Assembly (NCBI GenBank): GCA_035634055.1
Contig: DASQDR010000105.1
Span: forward strand, 1-17,853
Direction of reading: 5' to 3'
Length of the DNA stretch: 17,853 bases
Origin: JAICTV01 sp035634055
GTDB taxonomy: Bacteria > Planctomycetota > Phycisphaerae > Tepidisphaerales > Tepidisphaeraceae
Positions 6,896-17,188 of the stretch are shown here, piece by piece; the first letter of the stretch is position 1; each line of letters begins with the position of its first letter. Under the pieces are notes generated by a model. That model saw only the letters and a program-made list of their open reading frames with translations, made no database searches and was not told where the DNA came from. Both the position numbers and the translations under genes were made by a program.

Positions 6896-8310
6896 CCGAC
6901 GGCGACACGATGGAGCTCCTCGCCCGGCTGCGCCGCCACGCCAGCGACGCGCCGCGCGCCGGCGGCCGCGTCGCGGTGCGCGAGGTGGCCACCGGCCGCG
7001 CCCTCACGTTCGCGCAGCTCGCCGAGCAGGTCGATTCGTTTGCCGCCAAGCTGCGCGCGTCGCTCGCGCCCGCGGCGACGGTGATGCTGCGCTGCCCGAA
7101 CACGACCGGCTACCACATCGCGTTCCTGGGCGCGCTGGCCGCCGGCCTGACCGTCTTTCCCGTGCCTGCCAACGTCGTCGCTCACGAGTTCGATCCGCTC
7201 GTGCGCCGCGCCGGCGCGATTGCCGTCATCGACGCCAGCCTCGATGTCCGCCCGCTGGCCGTCGGCGGCGCAGCGACGTCCCCGCCCGCGCCGGCTTCGG
7301 GTTCCGGGCCCGCGCTTCTCCTCCAATCGTCCGGCACGACCGGCCTGCCCAAGATCGTCCGCCGCGACGCCCGCTCGCTCGACGCGGTCTCGGCGCAGAT
7401 GGTCGCCGCGATGGGCATCGAGGAGTTTGACGAATTCCTTTCCTGCGTTCCCCTCTGCCACAGCTACGGCCTGGAGCACGGGCTGCTCGCCCCGCTCTGG
7501 GCGGGCGCCACGGTCCACCTCGTCGATGGCTTCGACCTCGCCGTCGTCCGCCGCGAGCTGCGCGACGTCGGCATCACGGTCTTTCCCGGCGTTCCCTCGA
7601 TCTTCGAGATGCTCGCCAATCTCCCCGGCGACGCCGCCGCCGCCGGAACGTTCCGATCCCTCCGCCTCGCCTACTCCGCCGGCGGGCCGCTGCCCGAGGC
7701 CGTCTACAACCGCGTGCTGGATCACGAGGGGATGCGCGTGGGGCAGCTCTACGGCGCGACGGAGATCGGCTCGGTCACGTTCTCGCACCCCGCGTCGCCG
7801 CACTTCCAGCCCGCCTCGATCGGCCGCGCGATGGAAGGCGTCGAGCTGCGCGCCGACGCCGACGGCCAGTTGCTCGTGCGGGCGCAGTCGATGATGTCCG
7901 GCTACGTGGGCGACCAATCGCCGGCGACGCCGGACGGCTTCTTCCCCACCGGCGACCTCGCGCGCATCGATGCGGACGGCAACCTGTTCATCACCGGCCG
8001 GCTCAAGCTGCTGATCGACGTCGGCGGGCTGAAGGTCAACCCGATGGAGGTGGAACAGGCGATCTGCGAGCACCCGCTCGTTGGCGCTTGCGCGGTCGTG
8101 CCGATGCGCCTGAGCGAGACGGTGAGCCGCCTGAAGGCGGTCGTCACCGCCGCCGATCCCGCGCGTCCGCCCGCGCCCGAGGCGCTCCGCCGCTTTACGA
8201 GGGAACGGCTATCGGCGCACAAGGTGCCGCGCGTGTTCGAGGTGCGCGATGCGCTGCCGCGCAGCGCCACCGGAAAGCTCCTCCGCCACCTGCTGGTGGA
8301 GTCGGCATGA
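6892..8310 (+). CDS. AMP-forming acyl/aryl-CoA or ACP ligase
   Basis: This 472-residue adenylate-forming enzyme has its core motifs intact: P-loop SSGTTGLPK (146-154), YGATE (287-291), TGDL (353-356), GRLKLLIDVGGLKVNPMEVE (369-388), and the C-terminal catalytic Lys in SATGK (K462). It is somewhat shorter than typical long-chain ligases, and the N-terminal region is compact. The class activates a carboxylic acid as acyl-AMP and passes it to CoA or a carrier-protein thiol. Next to a chorismatase and a ketosynthase, the likely substrate is a hydroxybenzoate starter unit (inference). Substrate identity cannot be read from sequence by eye. The start is ATG 6892, which overlaps the previous stop (ATGA). 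The same frame stays open further upstream inside the previous gene, but that stretch is out of frame with a conserved flavoprotein and is not coding. Confidence 0.88.
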   Translation: MTDGDTMELLARLRRHASDAPRAGGRVAVREVATGRALTFAQLAEQVDSFAAKLRASLAPAATVMLRCPNTTGYHIAFLGALAAGLTVFPVPANVVAHEFDPLVRRAGAIAVIDASLDVRPLAVGGAATSPPAPASGSGPALLLQSSGTTGLPKIVRRDARSLDAVSAQMVAAMGIEEFDEFLSCVPLCHSYGLEHGLLAPLWAGATVHLVDGFDLAVVRRELRDVGITVFPGVPSIFEMLANLPGDAAAAGTFRSLRLAYSAGGPLPEAVYNRVLDHEGMRVGQLYGATEIGSVTFSHPASPHFQPASIGRAMEGVELRADADGQLLVRAQSMMSGYVGDQSPATPDGFFPTGDLARIDADGNLFITGRLKLLIDVGGLKVNPMEVEQAICEHPLVGACAVVPMRLSETVSRLKAVVTAADPARPPAPEALRRFTRERLSAHKVPRVFEVRDALPRSATGKLLRHLLVESA

Positions 8311-9157
8311 AGATCCCCGCCGCGCTGCTCCTGCTCGTCACCTTCGCCGCGGGGTGCAGGTCATCCTCCCTCGCCAACGTGCCGAGCGTTCGATACGAGA
8401 ACACCGAGCAGGCGATGGAGATCGCCGCCGCCCGCGCCGACGCCGTGAAGACGATCTCGGCCCCAGGCCTGATGACGCTCCGCCGGCCGGACGGCGAATC
8501 GGTGCGCTTTGACGTTGCCCTGGCGCGCGACGACGCCGGCCGGCTCCGCCTCCGAGCCTGGAAGCTCGGCCGCGCCGTCTTCGACCTCACGATGAACGAC
8601 GATGGCGTCTACCTCCTCACGCCCGACGACCCGTCGCTCAAGCAGAAGGTCCGCTCTGCCGGCGTCAGCGCAAGGCAGCTCGCCGAGACCTGGAACCTCT
8701 TCACCCGCGGCGACCTGTTTCGCGCGGAGGACCGACAGGACCGTCGCGTCAGCCGCTTCGAGCGCTGGCTGGTCTGCGAAGTCCGGCAACCCGCTGCCAG
8801 CGGCCGCGCGAGCGCAGGCGGCGATGGAGGCCCCGTGGGGGGCCGCGCTGGCGGCAGCGATGGCGGCGTGAATGGCGCCGGCGGCGCGAGGGGCGGCGGC
8901 GGCGGCGGGACCGTGCGCTGCGCGCTCGACACCGTCACGCTCGTCCCGCTCTGGTACGTTATGAGCGACGAGCAGGGACGCGCCCGCTTCCGCCTCGACC
9001 TCGCCGATTACCGCATGATCGGCGACCTGCCCTTCGCCCACCGCTACACCGCCACCAGCGACGCCGGCGAGATCCTCATCACCCTGCGCGACGTCGAGTT
9101 GAACGGCGAACTGCCGCCCGACGCGTTCAAGCCGCCGCGCCGCGCGGAAAAGCTGCC

Positions 9158-9161
<4 letters not shown>
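8307..9161 (+). CDS. LolA/LolB-like lipoprotein with Gly-rich insert
   Basis: This 284-residue exported lipoprotein has the signal peptide MKIPAALLLLVTFAAGC, with a lipobox ending at C17. The mature part has alternating strands (TISAPGLMTLRRPDGESVRFDVAL, LRAWKLGRAVFDLTM, then FRLDLADYRMIGDLPFAHRYT) that recall the LolA/LolB barrel fold of lipoprotein carrier and receptor proteins. A Gly/Ala/Ser-rich stretch (about 166-201) splits the domain and probably forms a flexible loop. Beside an MMPL exporter, and with a second LolA-like protein at the start of the window, it may form the receiving end of a carrier relay for the lipidated product. That role is inferred; family membership rests on fold pattern rather than a sharp motif. 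It overlaps both neighbours by 4 nt. Confidence 0.7.
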
Positions 9162-11898
<2,737 letters not shown>

Positions 11899-11902
<4 letters not shown>

Positions 11903-13497
11903 AGAACTGCCCCCACCATGGCTCGGGCGCCTCGTCCGAACGAATTCGTGAAACGCTCGACGCACCTGCGGCCGCCCGCCGCGCGCGCTGGAGCCGGACG
12001 CGCACACAATGGTGCTTCGTACCGCTGCTCGTCGTCATGATCCTCGGCGGCTGCGGCGCGCCCGGCGGGCGGCTGACGTTCCCCTATCGCCCGGTCGTCG
12101 CCTCGGCGTCGTCGCAGTGGTTCGACGTCGACCGCAACGGCCGCGATGACTTCGCCCTCGCCTTCGACCCCGCGGGGAAGCTCGAAGCGCTGCACTACGA
12201 CGACGACGAGGACGGCCGGCCCGACCGCACCTACCGCCCGCGCGACTTCTCCGCCGATAGCGTGCCGCACCTGGTGATCCTGCTCGATTCCGTCCCGTTC
12301 GCGCGCGTGGCCGAGCGGCACGCCACCGGCGAGTTCCGGTGGTTCGACGGCCCGCCGACGAAGGTCATCCCGCCGTTCCCGTCGCTCACGGAAGTCTGCT
12401 ACACCGAATTGCTTCGCGCCCCGCCCCTGCCCGGGCTGATCGACCAGCACTACGACGCGCGGGCCAAGCGGATCCACAACGGCCTGTGGGACCGCGCGAT
12501 CCGCGGCCACCGCCACCCGTGGGAGCGCTCGCTCCACTACCGCTCGGATTTCCTCGACGAAGGCTTCGCCTACCTCAACCCGCGCTCGTGGTATGCGGCC
12601 GAGCTGGAGCGCGCGCGGCGGGCGCTGGAGCGCAGCCCGGATCGCACCACGATCGTCTACCTCACGTCCGCCAGCGCGATGGCCTGCAAGTTCGGGCGGC
12701 GCGGGATCGACGAGGTGCTCGACGGGGCGGCGCAGCTCTGCCTCCAGCTTTTGCACGAGCGGCGCGGCGCGGTCAAGATCTCGCTGATGGCCGACCACGG
12801 GCACAACATGGTGCCGTCGAAGAACATCCGCGTCGACGAGGTCCTGCGCCGCGGCGGGTTCCGCGCTACGGAGCGGCTCGGGGGGGCGGACGACGTGGTG
12901 CTGGAAGTGAACGGCCTGGTCACCTACGCCGCCGTGCGCACCACGCGACCCGCCGCCGTCGCGGCCGCGCTGCTACGCGAGCCGGGCATCGACATGGCCG
13001 CGCACCTGGAGGGCGAGCGCGTGCTCGTCCGCGGCGCCGGCGGCACGGCCGCGATCGATGCGCGCGACGGGAAGCTCCGCTACAGGGCCGAGACGTGCGA
13101 CGTGCTCGGCTACGGCGGCACGATCGACGCGCTGCGCCGCGGGGAAAAGCTCCACGCCGACGGCTTCGCCTCGCGCGACGATTGGTTCGCCGCGACGGCC
13201 GACCACGAATATCCTGACGCGCCGGCGCGGCTGTGGGACGCGTTTCACGGGCAGGCGATCAACACGCCGGAGGTGATGTTCACCACGCGCGACGGTTACA
13301 CCGCCGGGCTGGCATCGTTCGAGCGGTTCATCACCATGAACTCGACGCACGGCTCGCTGAACCAGCTCAACTCCGCGACGTTCCTGCTGACGATGACCGG
13401 GCGCGCGCCGGCGGCGCGGCCGCTGCGGATCGGCGAGGTGATGGCGCAGATCGCGCCCGACTGGCGGCCGCGCGTGGTGCTCGGGGTCAAGCGGTGA
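11899..13497 (+). CDS. Alkaline-phosphatase-superfamily (nucleotide pyrophosphatase-like) lipoprotein
   Basis: This 532-residue protein has a long basic head, a hydrophobic stretch and the lipobox LGGC (lipid Cys C52). After it come two Asp-rich loops of the calcium-binding DxDxNGxxD type (D76-D84 and D101-D109). The catalytic domain shows the NPP/phosphodiesterase order: VILLDS (D130), FPSLTEV with T164 as likely nucleophile, MADHG (D299, H300) and STHG (H484). At the DxxxH zinc motif the sequence is SASAMACKFG, so Ser259 and Cys263 stand at the usual Asp and His; the Asn after the nucleophile also appears as Cys167. It may be an altered metalloenzyme or a binding protein. The start is GTG 11899 (GTGA overlap); no closer start precedes the hydrophobic segment. 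Likely membrane-anchored, facing the periplasm. It would cleave a phosphodiester or pyrophosphate on a lipid or product; the substrate is unknown. Confidence 0.72.
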
Positions 13498-14222
13498 TCG
13501 CCGCCGCCGCCATCGCGGTGCCCGCCGCCGCGGCCGTCGCGGGCCTCACCTACGCCACGGTCGCGCCCGCGTGCTCCTTCTGGGGCCCCGTCATCTCGCG
13601 CGTGCCGGCGGCCGACGCGCGCGCCGGCGTCGCGCTCACCTTCGACGACGGCCCCACGCCCGGCGCGACCGATCGCGTGCTCGACGCGCTGCGCGACGCG
13701 CGGGCCAGCGCGACGTTCTTCGTCATCGGCGCCAACGCCCGGCGGCACCCGGACCTCGTCCGCCGGATGCGGGATGAGGGGCACCTCGTCGGCAACCACT
13801 CGTTGAGCCACTCGCACTTCGGCGTGCTGCGGACGCTCGCCTACTGGACGCGCGAGGTCCGCGCGTGCGACGAGATCCTCGCCGACATCCTCGGCCAGCC
13901 GCCGGCGATGTTTCGCCCGCCGATGGGGATCAAGACCTGGCACACGACCCGCGCCGCGCGCGAGGCCGGGCACCGGCTGGTCACGTGGTCGAGGCGCGCG
14001 ATCGACGGCCTGCCGACGACGCGGCGAAGGATCCTCCGCCGCCTGGGCGGCGCGACCGCCGGCGAGATCCTGCTGCTGCACGACGGCGTCGAACCCCACT
14101 CGCCCCACCCGGACCGCTCCGCCACCATCGCCGCCGTCGCGCCGCTGGTCGAGTCGCTCCGCTCGCGCGGCCTGCGACCGGTGCGACTCGACGATTTGCT
14201 CGCGCGGGGGAAGCACGCTTAG
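13494..14222 (+). CDS. NodB-type polysaccharide deacetylase
   Basis: The 242-residue protein has a hydrophobic Ala-rich N-terminus (1-24) that may be a signal anchor, then a NodB homology domain. Motifs are in order: TFDDGP (D51 as base, D52 as metal ligand), NHSLSH (H102 and H106 as metal ligands), FRPPMG (R141) and LLLHD (H196). All catalytic and metal positions are present, so activity is expected. The family removes N- or O-acetyl groups from amino sugars such as GlcNAc in chitin, peptidoglycan or exopolysaccharide. Its GTG start overlaps the previous stop, making it the last gene of the coupled run. In this setting it might trim the sugar of a glycosylated polyene or an envelope glycan (inference). 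A large inverted repeat follows the stop codon. Confidence 0.87.
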   Translation: MIAAAAIAVPAAAAVAGLTYATVAPACSFWGPVISRVPAADARAGVALTFDDGPTPGATDRVLDALRDARASATFFVIGANARRHPDLVRRMRDEGHLVGNHSLSHSHFGVLRTLAYWTREVRACDEILADILGQPPAMFRPPMGIKTWHTTRAAREAGHRLVTWSRRAIDGLPTTRRRILRRLGGATAGEILLLHDGVEPHSPHPDRSATIAAVAPLVESLRSRGLRPVRLDDLLARGKHA

Positions 14223-14234
14223 GCACGGAATGGG

Positions 14235-14325
14235 AACACGAATGGACACGAAGGTTCACGGATGCACACGAATGACAGAGGAACAATCCAGAATTCATTC
14301 GTGTAGATTCGTGTCCATTCGTGTT
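14235..14325. terminator. Nested inverted repeat between convergent genes, candidate bidirectional terminator
   Basis: AACACGAATGGACACGAA (14235-14252) is perfectly complementary, in inverse, to TTCGTGTCCATTCGTGTT (14308-14325): 18 bp. Nested inside, ACACGAATGA (14266-14275) pairs with TCATTCGTGT (14295-14304). The element fills most of the 138-bp gap between two genes that converge, where a shared terminator is expected. There is no clear T-run, so it could instead be a REP-like dispersed element. Confidence 0.6.
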
Positions 14326-14360
14326 GTGAATTCTTCTACATTTGTGACGCGCAACCGCGG

Positions 14361-15638
14361 CTAGATCTTCTCCACCGCCACGCGGCGCAGGAGCGCGGTG
14401 GAGACGAAGAAGGCGATCAGGGCGAGCGTGCCGCCGACGAGGACGGCGCCGACGGACCACTCCAGCAGCAGCGAGCCGCTCAGGCGGAGCCAGTCGCGCC
14501 AGGTTTGCTGCCACGCGGGCAGGCGAAGCCATTGGCCGTGCAGCAAAAAGTGCCCGACGCCGATGGCGGTGGCGATCAGCAGCGGGCCGACCGGCGGGGT
14601 CGACACGTGCGAGCCGACCACGACCGACAGCGGGTTGAGGTGCAGGCGGCGGGCGGCGTACAGGCTGAGCAGCGTCTGCACGCCGTAGATCGGCAGGTTT
14701 CCGATGAAGACCCCCAGCGCCACGCCGGTCGCCATCTCGCGCGGACCGATCGCCTGCGTGCGCAGCTCGCGCCAGGCGCGGGCGGGGCTGAGCCACTCGA
14801 CCGCGCGACGCCAGAGCGCGGGCCGGCCGACGCCGTCGTGACGCCCGAACTTTCGGTGCGGCCACGGCAGCAGCGCCCGCCCGACCAGCCGCGCGTGCAT
14901 GCCGACGGCGCGGGCGGAATCCAGCCACGGGCGGAAGTGGCTCACGCGCTCGCCAGGCGGCAGGTAGCGGCACGAGACCGGCACCTCGCGCACCGCGACG
15001 CGCGCCCAGCCGGCGCGGGTGAGGATTTCGGTCTCGAAGCCGAAGTGCCCCGCGGCCGCGCCGGCGGCGCGGACGAACGTCAGCGGGTAGACGCGCAGCC
15101 CGCACTGGCTGTCGCTGACGCGCAGGCCGGACTCCAGCCAGACGAAAAAGTTCGACCCGTGCCGCCCGACCCGGCTGCGCGCCGGATAGTCGGCCGCGGT
15201 CTCGTCGCGCGTGCCGATCACCATGGCGGCCGGGTCGAGTGACGCGGACGCGAGCATCGCGGGGATGTCGGCCGGGTCGAGCTGACCGTCGGTGTCGATC
15301 GAGACGGCGTGGGAGTATCCGCGCGCCGCCGCCCCCTCGAACGCCGTCCGCAGCGCCGCCGCCTTGCCACTGTTGCGCGCATGGGTCAGGACGATCAGCG
15401 GCGGCGCGCCGCCGTCCGGCGCCGCCTGGCGCGCCAGCGCCTCCAGCACGTCGGCGGTCGCGTCGGTCGAGCCGTCGTCGACGACGATGATGGGAAGACC
15501 GAGCGCCCGCACGCGCGCAACGACGCGGCCCAGCGTGCGCGCGTTGTTGTAGGTCGGCGCGACCACCACAGGCGAGAGCGGCGGGTTGGGCGGGGTGGGC
15601 TGGATCATCGCGGGCTCGCGGGAAAGTATCGGTCGCAT
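14361..15638 (-). CDS. GT2 glycosyltransferase fused to a DUF2062 membrane domain
   Basis: The 425-residue protein begins with a family-2 glycosyltransferase fold: VVVAPTYNNARTL (24-36), VDDGSTD (53-59), HARNSGKAAALRTAF, the DXD metal site in DTDGQ (D115, D117), and SQCGLRVY (177-184). Its C-terminal third (about 296-415) matches DUF2062: ATGVALGVFIGNLPIYGVQT, LNPLSVVVGSHVSTPPVGPLL, then two hydrophobic segments. Such proteins transfer sugars to lipid-linked acceptors at the inner membrane, and the combination occurs in aryl polyene-type loci. The gene points toward the main operon, so it is transcribed separately. ATG 15638 is the longest start; ATG 15608 (residue 11) sits closer to the first strand and may be the true one, as neither has a clear Shine-Dalgarno sequence. 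Confidence 0.87.
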   Translation of the reverse strand: MRPILSREPAMIQPTPPNPPLSPVVVAPTYNNARTLGRVVARVRALGLPIIVVDDGSTDATADVLEALARQAAPDGGAPPLIVLTHARNSGKAAALRTAFEGAAARGYSHAVSIDTDGQLDPADIPAMLASASLDPAAMVIGTRDETAADYPARSRVGRHGSNFFVWLESGLRVSDSQCGLRVYPLTFVRAAGAAAGHFGFETEILTRAGWARVAVREVPVSCRYLPPGERVSHFRPWLDSARAVGMHARLVGRALLPWPHRKFGRHDGVGRPALWRRAVEWLSPARAWRELRTQAIGPREMATGVALGVFIGNLPIYGVQTLLSLYAARRLHLNPLSVVVGSHVSTPPVGPLLIATAIGVGHFLLHGQWLRLPAWQQTWRDWLRLSGSLLLEWSVGAVLVGGTLALIAFFVSTALLRRVAVEKI

Positions 15639-15644
15639 CGGGGG

Positions 15645-15683
15645 GCGTCAATGAACGCGGAGCCATCCGCGACGCTGATTTTT
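15645..15683 (+). terminator. Weak hairpin plus T-run near the glycosyltransferase start
   Basis: CGCGGA (15656-15661), a 4-nt loop and TCCGCG (15666-15671) form a short GC stem, with outer GCGTC/GACGC arms at 15645-15649 and 15671-15675. TTTTT follows at 15679-15683. Read on the plus strand it looks like an intrinsic terminator, yet no plus-strand gene ends here. On the minus strand it would be a leader hairpin of the glycosyltransferase mRNA. Confidence 0.3.
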
Positions 15684-15871
15684 CCGCCGCGTTTGGTGAT
15701 TTAAATTGCTAAGTTGCGCGGTGCGACCGGGCGCGGTCGGGGGCGCGTGCCTCGTGACGGGGTTCGGATGCGGGCGCCGAACGCGGGTTGAGGTCGCGTC
15801 ATCCCGGAAGCGTCTGCGCACGCGTTATTCCAAAACGTCCTCACACATGCCTGAAGGTGATGATGGAGACG

Positions 15872-16092
15872 ACAAAACGAACCCAATTTCCCCTGCGCGG
15901 ACGCCGGTGTGTGAACGAAGCGAAGACCCGGAGGTCACTTGGCGTAGTGCGGTCGCGCGGAGGCACATTCGCGCGCAAGAACGAACCCAATCCGCCCCGT
16001 GCCGGGCGCGCGGCAACCCGCGGGAAGGTGCGCCAATGTTCGGGAATGTTCAGTTGCGCGGCGCGTTGGCAAAACGAAGCCAATCTCCTCCC
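15872..16092 (+). repeat. Three spaced copies of an AACGAACCCAAT-type motif
   Basis: Cores lie at 15876-15887 (AACGAACCCAAT), 15980-15991 (identical) and 16073-16084 (AACGAAGCCAAT), spaced 104 and 93 bp apart. Each has an A-rich lead (CAAAACGAA or CAAGAACGAA) and a C-rich tail, then a G+C-rich segment. When translated, such stretches give runs like KTNPI, KNEPNP or QNEANL. From memory these recur in spurious planctomycete ORFs, suggesting a dispersed non-coding repeat family. Confidence 0.6.
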
Positions 16093-16269
16093 GCTCCCGG
16101 CGCGAAGGGGCACGATCGCGCCGACGGCGTACGTGCGTGCCAATCGCATGGACGCACGCCCGCCCCCCGCGTCGCGCGGCGCGGGTATCGCGTGAACACC
16201 GTCGCCCGTGCTCGGTGCGTCTGCCCGCGCTTCCGGTTTGAGCGAATCTCCCGTACTGTCGGCACCCCG

Positions 16270-17070
16270 ATGGACCCGCGCGTCGCGCCGCATCCCGACC
16301 TGCCGCGTTACTACCAGGCCGGCGCCGACGCCGACGCCCGGCGGTCGTTCGTGCGGCGCATCTTTGACGGCACGGCCGGGGACTACGACCGCGTGGAGCG
16401 GATGATGGCGCTGGGCTCGGGCTCGTGGTACCGCCGGCAGGCGCTCGCGCGCGCGGGGCTGACCGCCGGCATGCGCGTGCTCGATGTCGCCATGGGCACC
16501 GGGCTGGTCGCGCGCGAGGAAGTGGCGCTAACCGGCGACCCGAAGCTGGTCCTCGGCCTGGACCCCAGCACCGGCATGATGGCCGAGGCGCGGCGGACGC
16601 TCACCATCCGCACCGTGCAGGGCGTGGCCGAGGAGCTGCCGCTGGCGAGCGCGCAGTTCGACTTCCTCTCGATGGGCTACGCGCTGCGGCACCTGGGTGA
16701 CCTTGCCGCGGCGTTCGGCGAGTTTCACCGCGTGCTCAAGCCGGGCGGGACGGTGTGTGTGCTGGAGATCACGCGCCCGCCGCGCGGGCTGCGGCTGGCG
16801 CTGCTCAAGGGGTACATGCGGTTCGTCGTCCCGACGATCACGCGGCTCACCACCCGCCGGGCCGACACGCAACTGCTGTGGGAATATTACTGGGACACCA
16901 TCGAGGCGTGCGTGCCGGTCGAGACGGTGAAATGCGCGCTCGCCGCCGCCGGGTTCGAGAAGGTCTCGCACCACATGGAGCTTGGCATGTTCAGCGAGTA
17001 CACCGCGCGCAAGCCCGTCGGTATACTCCCGCGCGCCCAGGAGCGGGCGGGCGGCGACGCGGCCGCTTAG
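16270..17070 (+). CDS. UbiE/COQ5-like class I SAM-dependent methyltransferase
   Basis: The 266-residue protein begins like the UbiE family (RRIFDGTAGDYDRVERMM, 30-46) and has SAM motif I VLDVAMGTGL (70-79), the acidic end of the second strand at D98, the post-motif region FDFLSMGYALRHL (130-142) and LKPGG (156-160). UbiE proteins C-methylate quinone precursors. This one could serve menaquinone/ubiquinone synthesis or methylate the aromatic ring of the nearby polyene; context is suggestive only, since 0.6 kb of non-coding DNA separates it from the glycosyltransferase gene. ATG 16270 was chosen because family similarity begins right after it. The frame stays open back to 15706, but that stretch holds the dispersed repeat and is not coding. 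Confidence 0.83.
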   Translation: MDPRVAPHPDLPRYYQAGADADARRSFVRRIFDGTAGDYDRVERMMALGSGSWYRRQALARAGLTAGMRVLDVAMGTGLVAREEVALTGDPKLVLGLDPSTGMMAEARRTLTIRTVQGVAEELPLASAQFDFLSMGYALRHLGDLAAAFGEFHRVLKPGGTVCVLEITRPPRGLRLALLKGYMRFVVPTITRLTTRRADTQLLWEYYWDTIEACVPVETVKCALAAAGFEKVSHHMELGMFSEYTARKPVGILPRAQERAGGDAAA

Positions 17071-17115
17071 CGGACGCGCAGCGGCCCGTGCGCGCGATTA
17101 CGGACGCCTCCGGCG

Positions 17116-17140
17116 CGTCACGCGAGGCCGCGGCGTGACG
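17116..17140. terminator. Hairpin downstream of the methyltransferase gene
   Basis: CGTCACGC (17116-17123) and GCGTGACG (17133-17140) form a perfect 8-bp stem with a 9-nt loop, 45 nt after the methyltransferase stop and 48 nt before the next start. There is no T-run, so it is only a candidate terminator or RNA-end structure. Confidence 0.4.
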
Positions 17141-17173
17141 AACGAATGCACGGGCGCGTAGGAAACAGAGGGA

Positions 17174-17182
17174 AAGGAAGGA
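17174..17182 (+). promoter_or_regulatory. Ribosome binding site of the ankyrin-repeat gene
   Basis: AAGGAAGGA ends 6 nt before ATG 17189. It is one of the few purine-rich sites in the window and supports this start, which is also followed at once by a signal-peptide-like segment. Confidence 0.65.
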
Positions 17183-17188
17183 TTCCGC

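Larger units (their letters stand above)
15639..16269. other. 631-bp region without a convincing gene
   Basis: Frames here are open only because the DNA is GC-rich, and their translations look like no protein family. An AT-rich island with the palindrome ATTTAAAT at 15699-15706 is the best place for divergent promoters serving the glycosyltransferase and the methyltransferase side, but no clean -35/-10 pair is visible. A hairpin with a T-run lies at 15645-15683, and three copies of an AACGAACCCAAT motif lie between 15872 and 16092. I see no tRNA or known RNA family. Confidence 0.6.

Noticed and set aside
15872..16092. CRISPR array from spaced direct repeats
   Set aside because: Repeats are short (12 bp core), imperfect, spaced 93-104 bp, with no cas genes nearby.
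15706..16269. N-terminal extension of the methyltransferase frame
   Set aside because: Encodes no recognisable domain and overlaps the dispersed repeat; UbiE similarity starts after ATG 16270.
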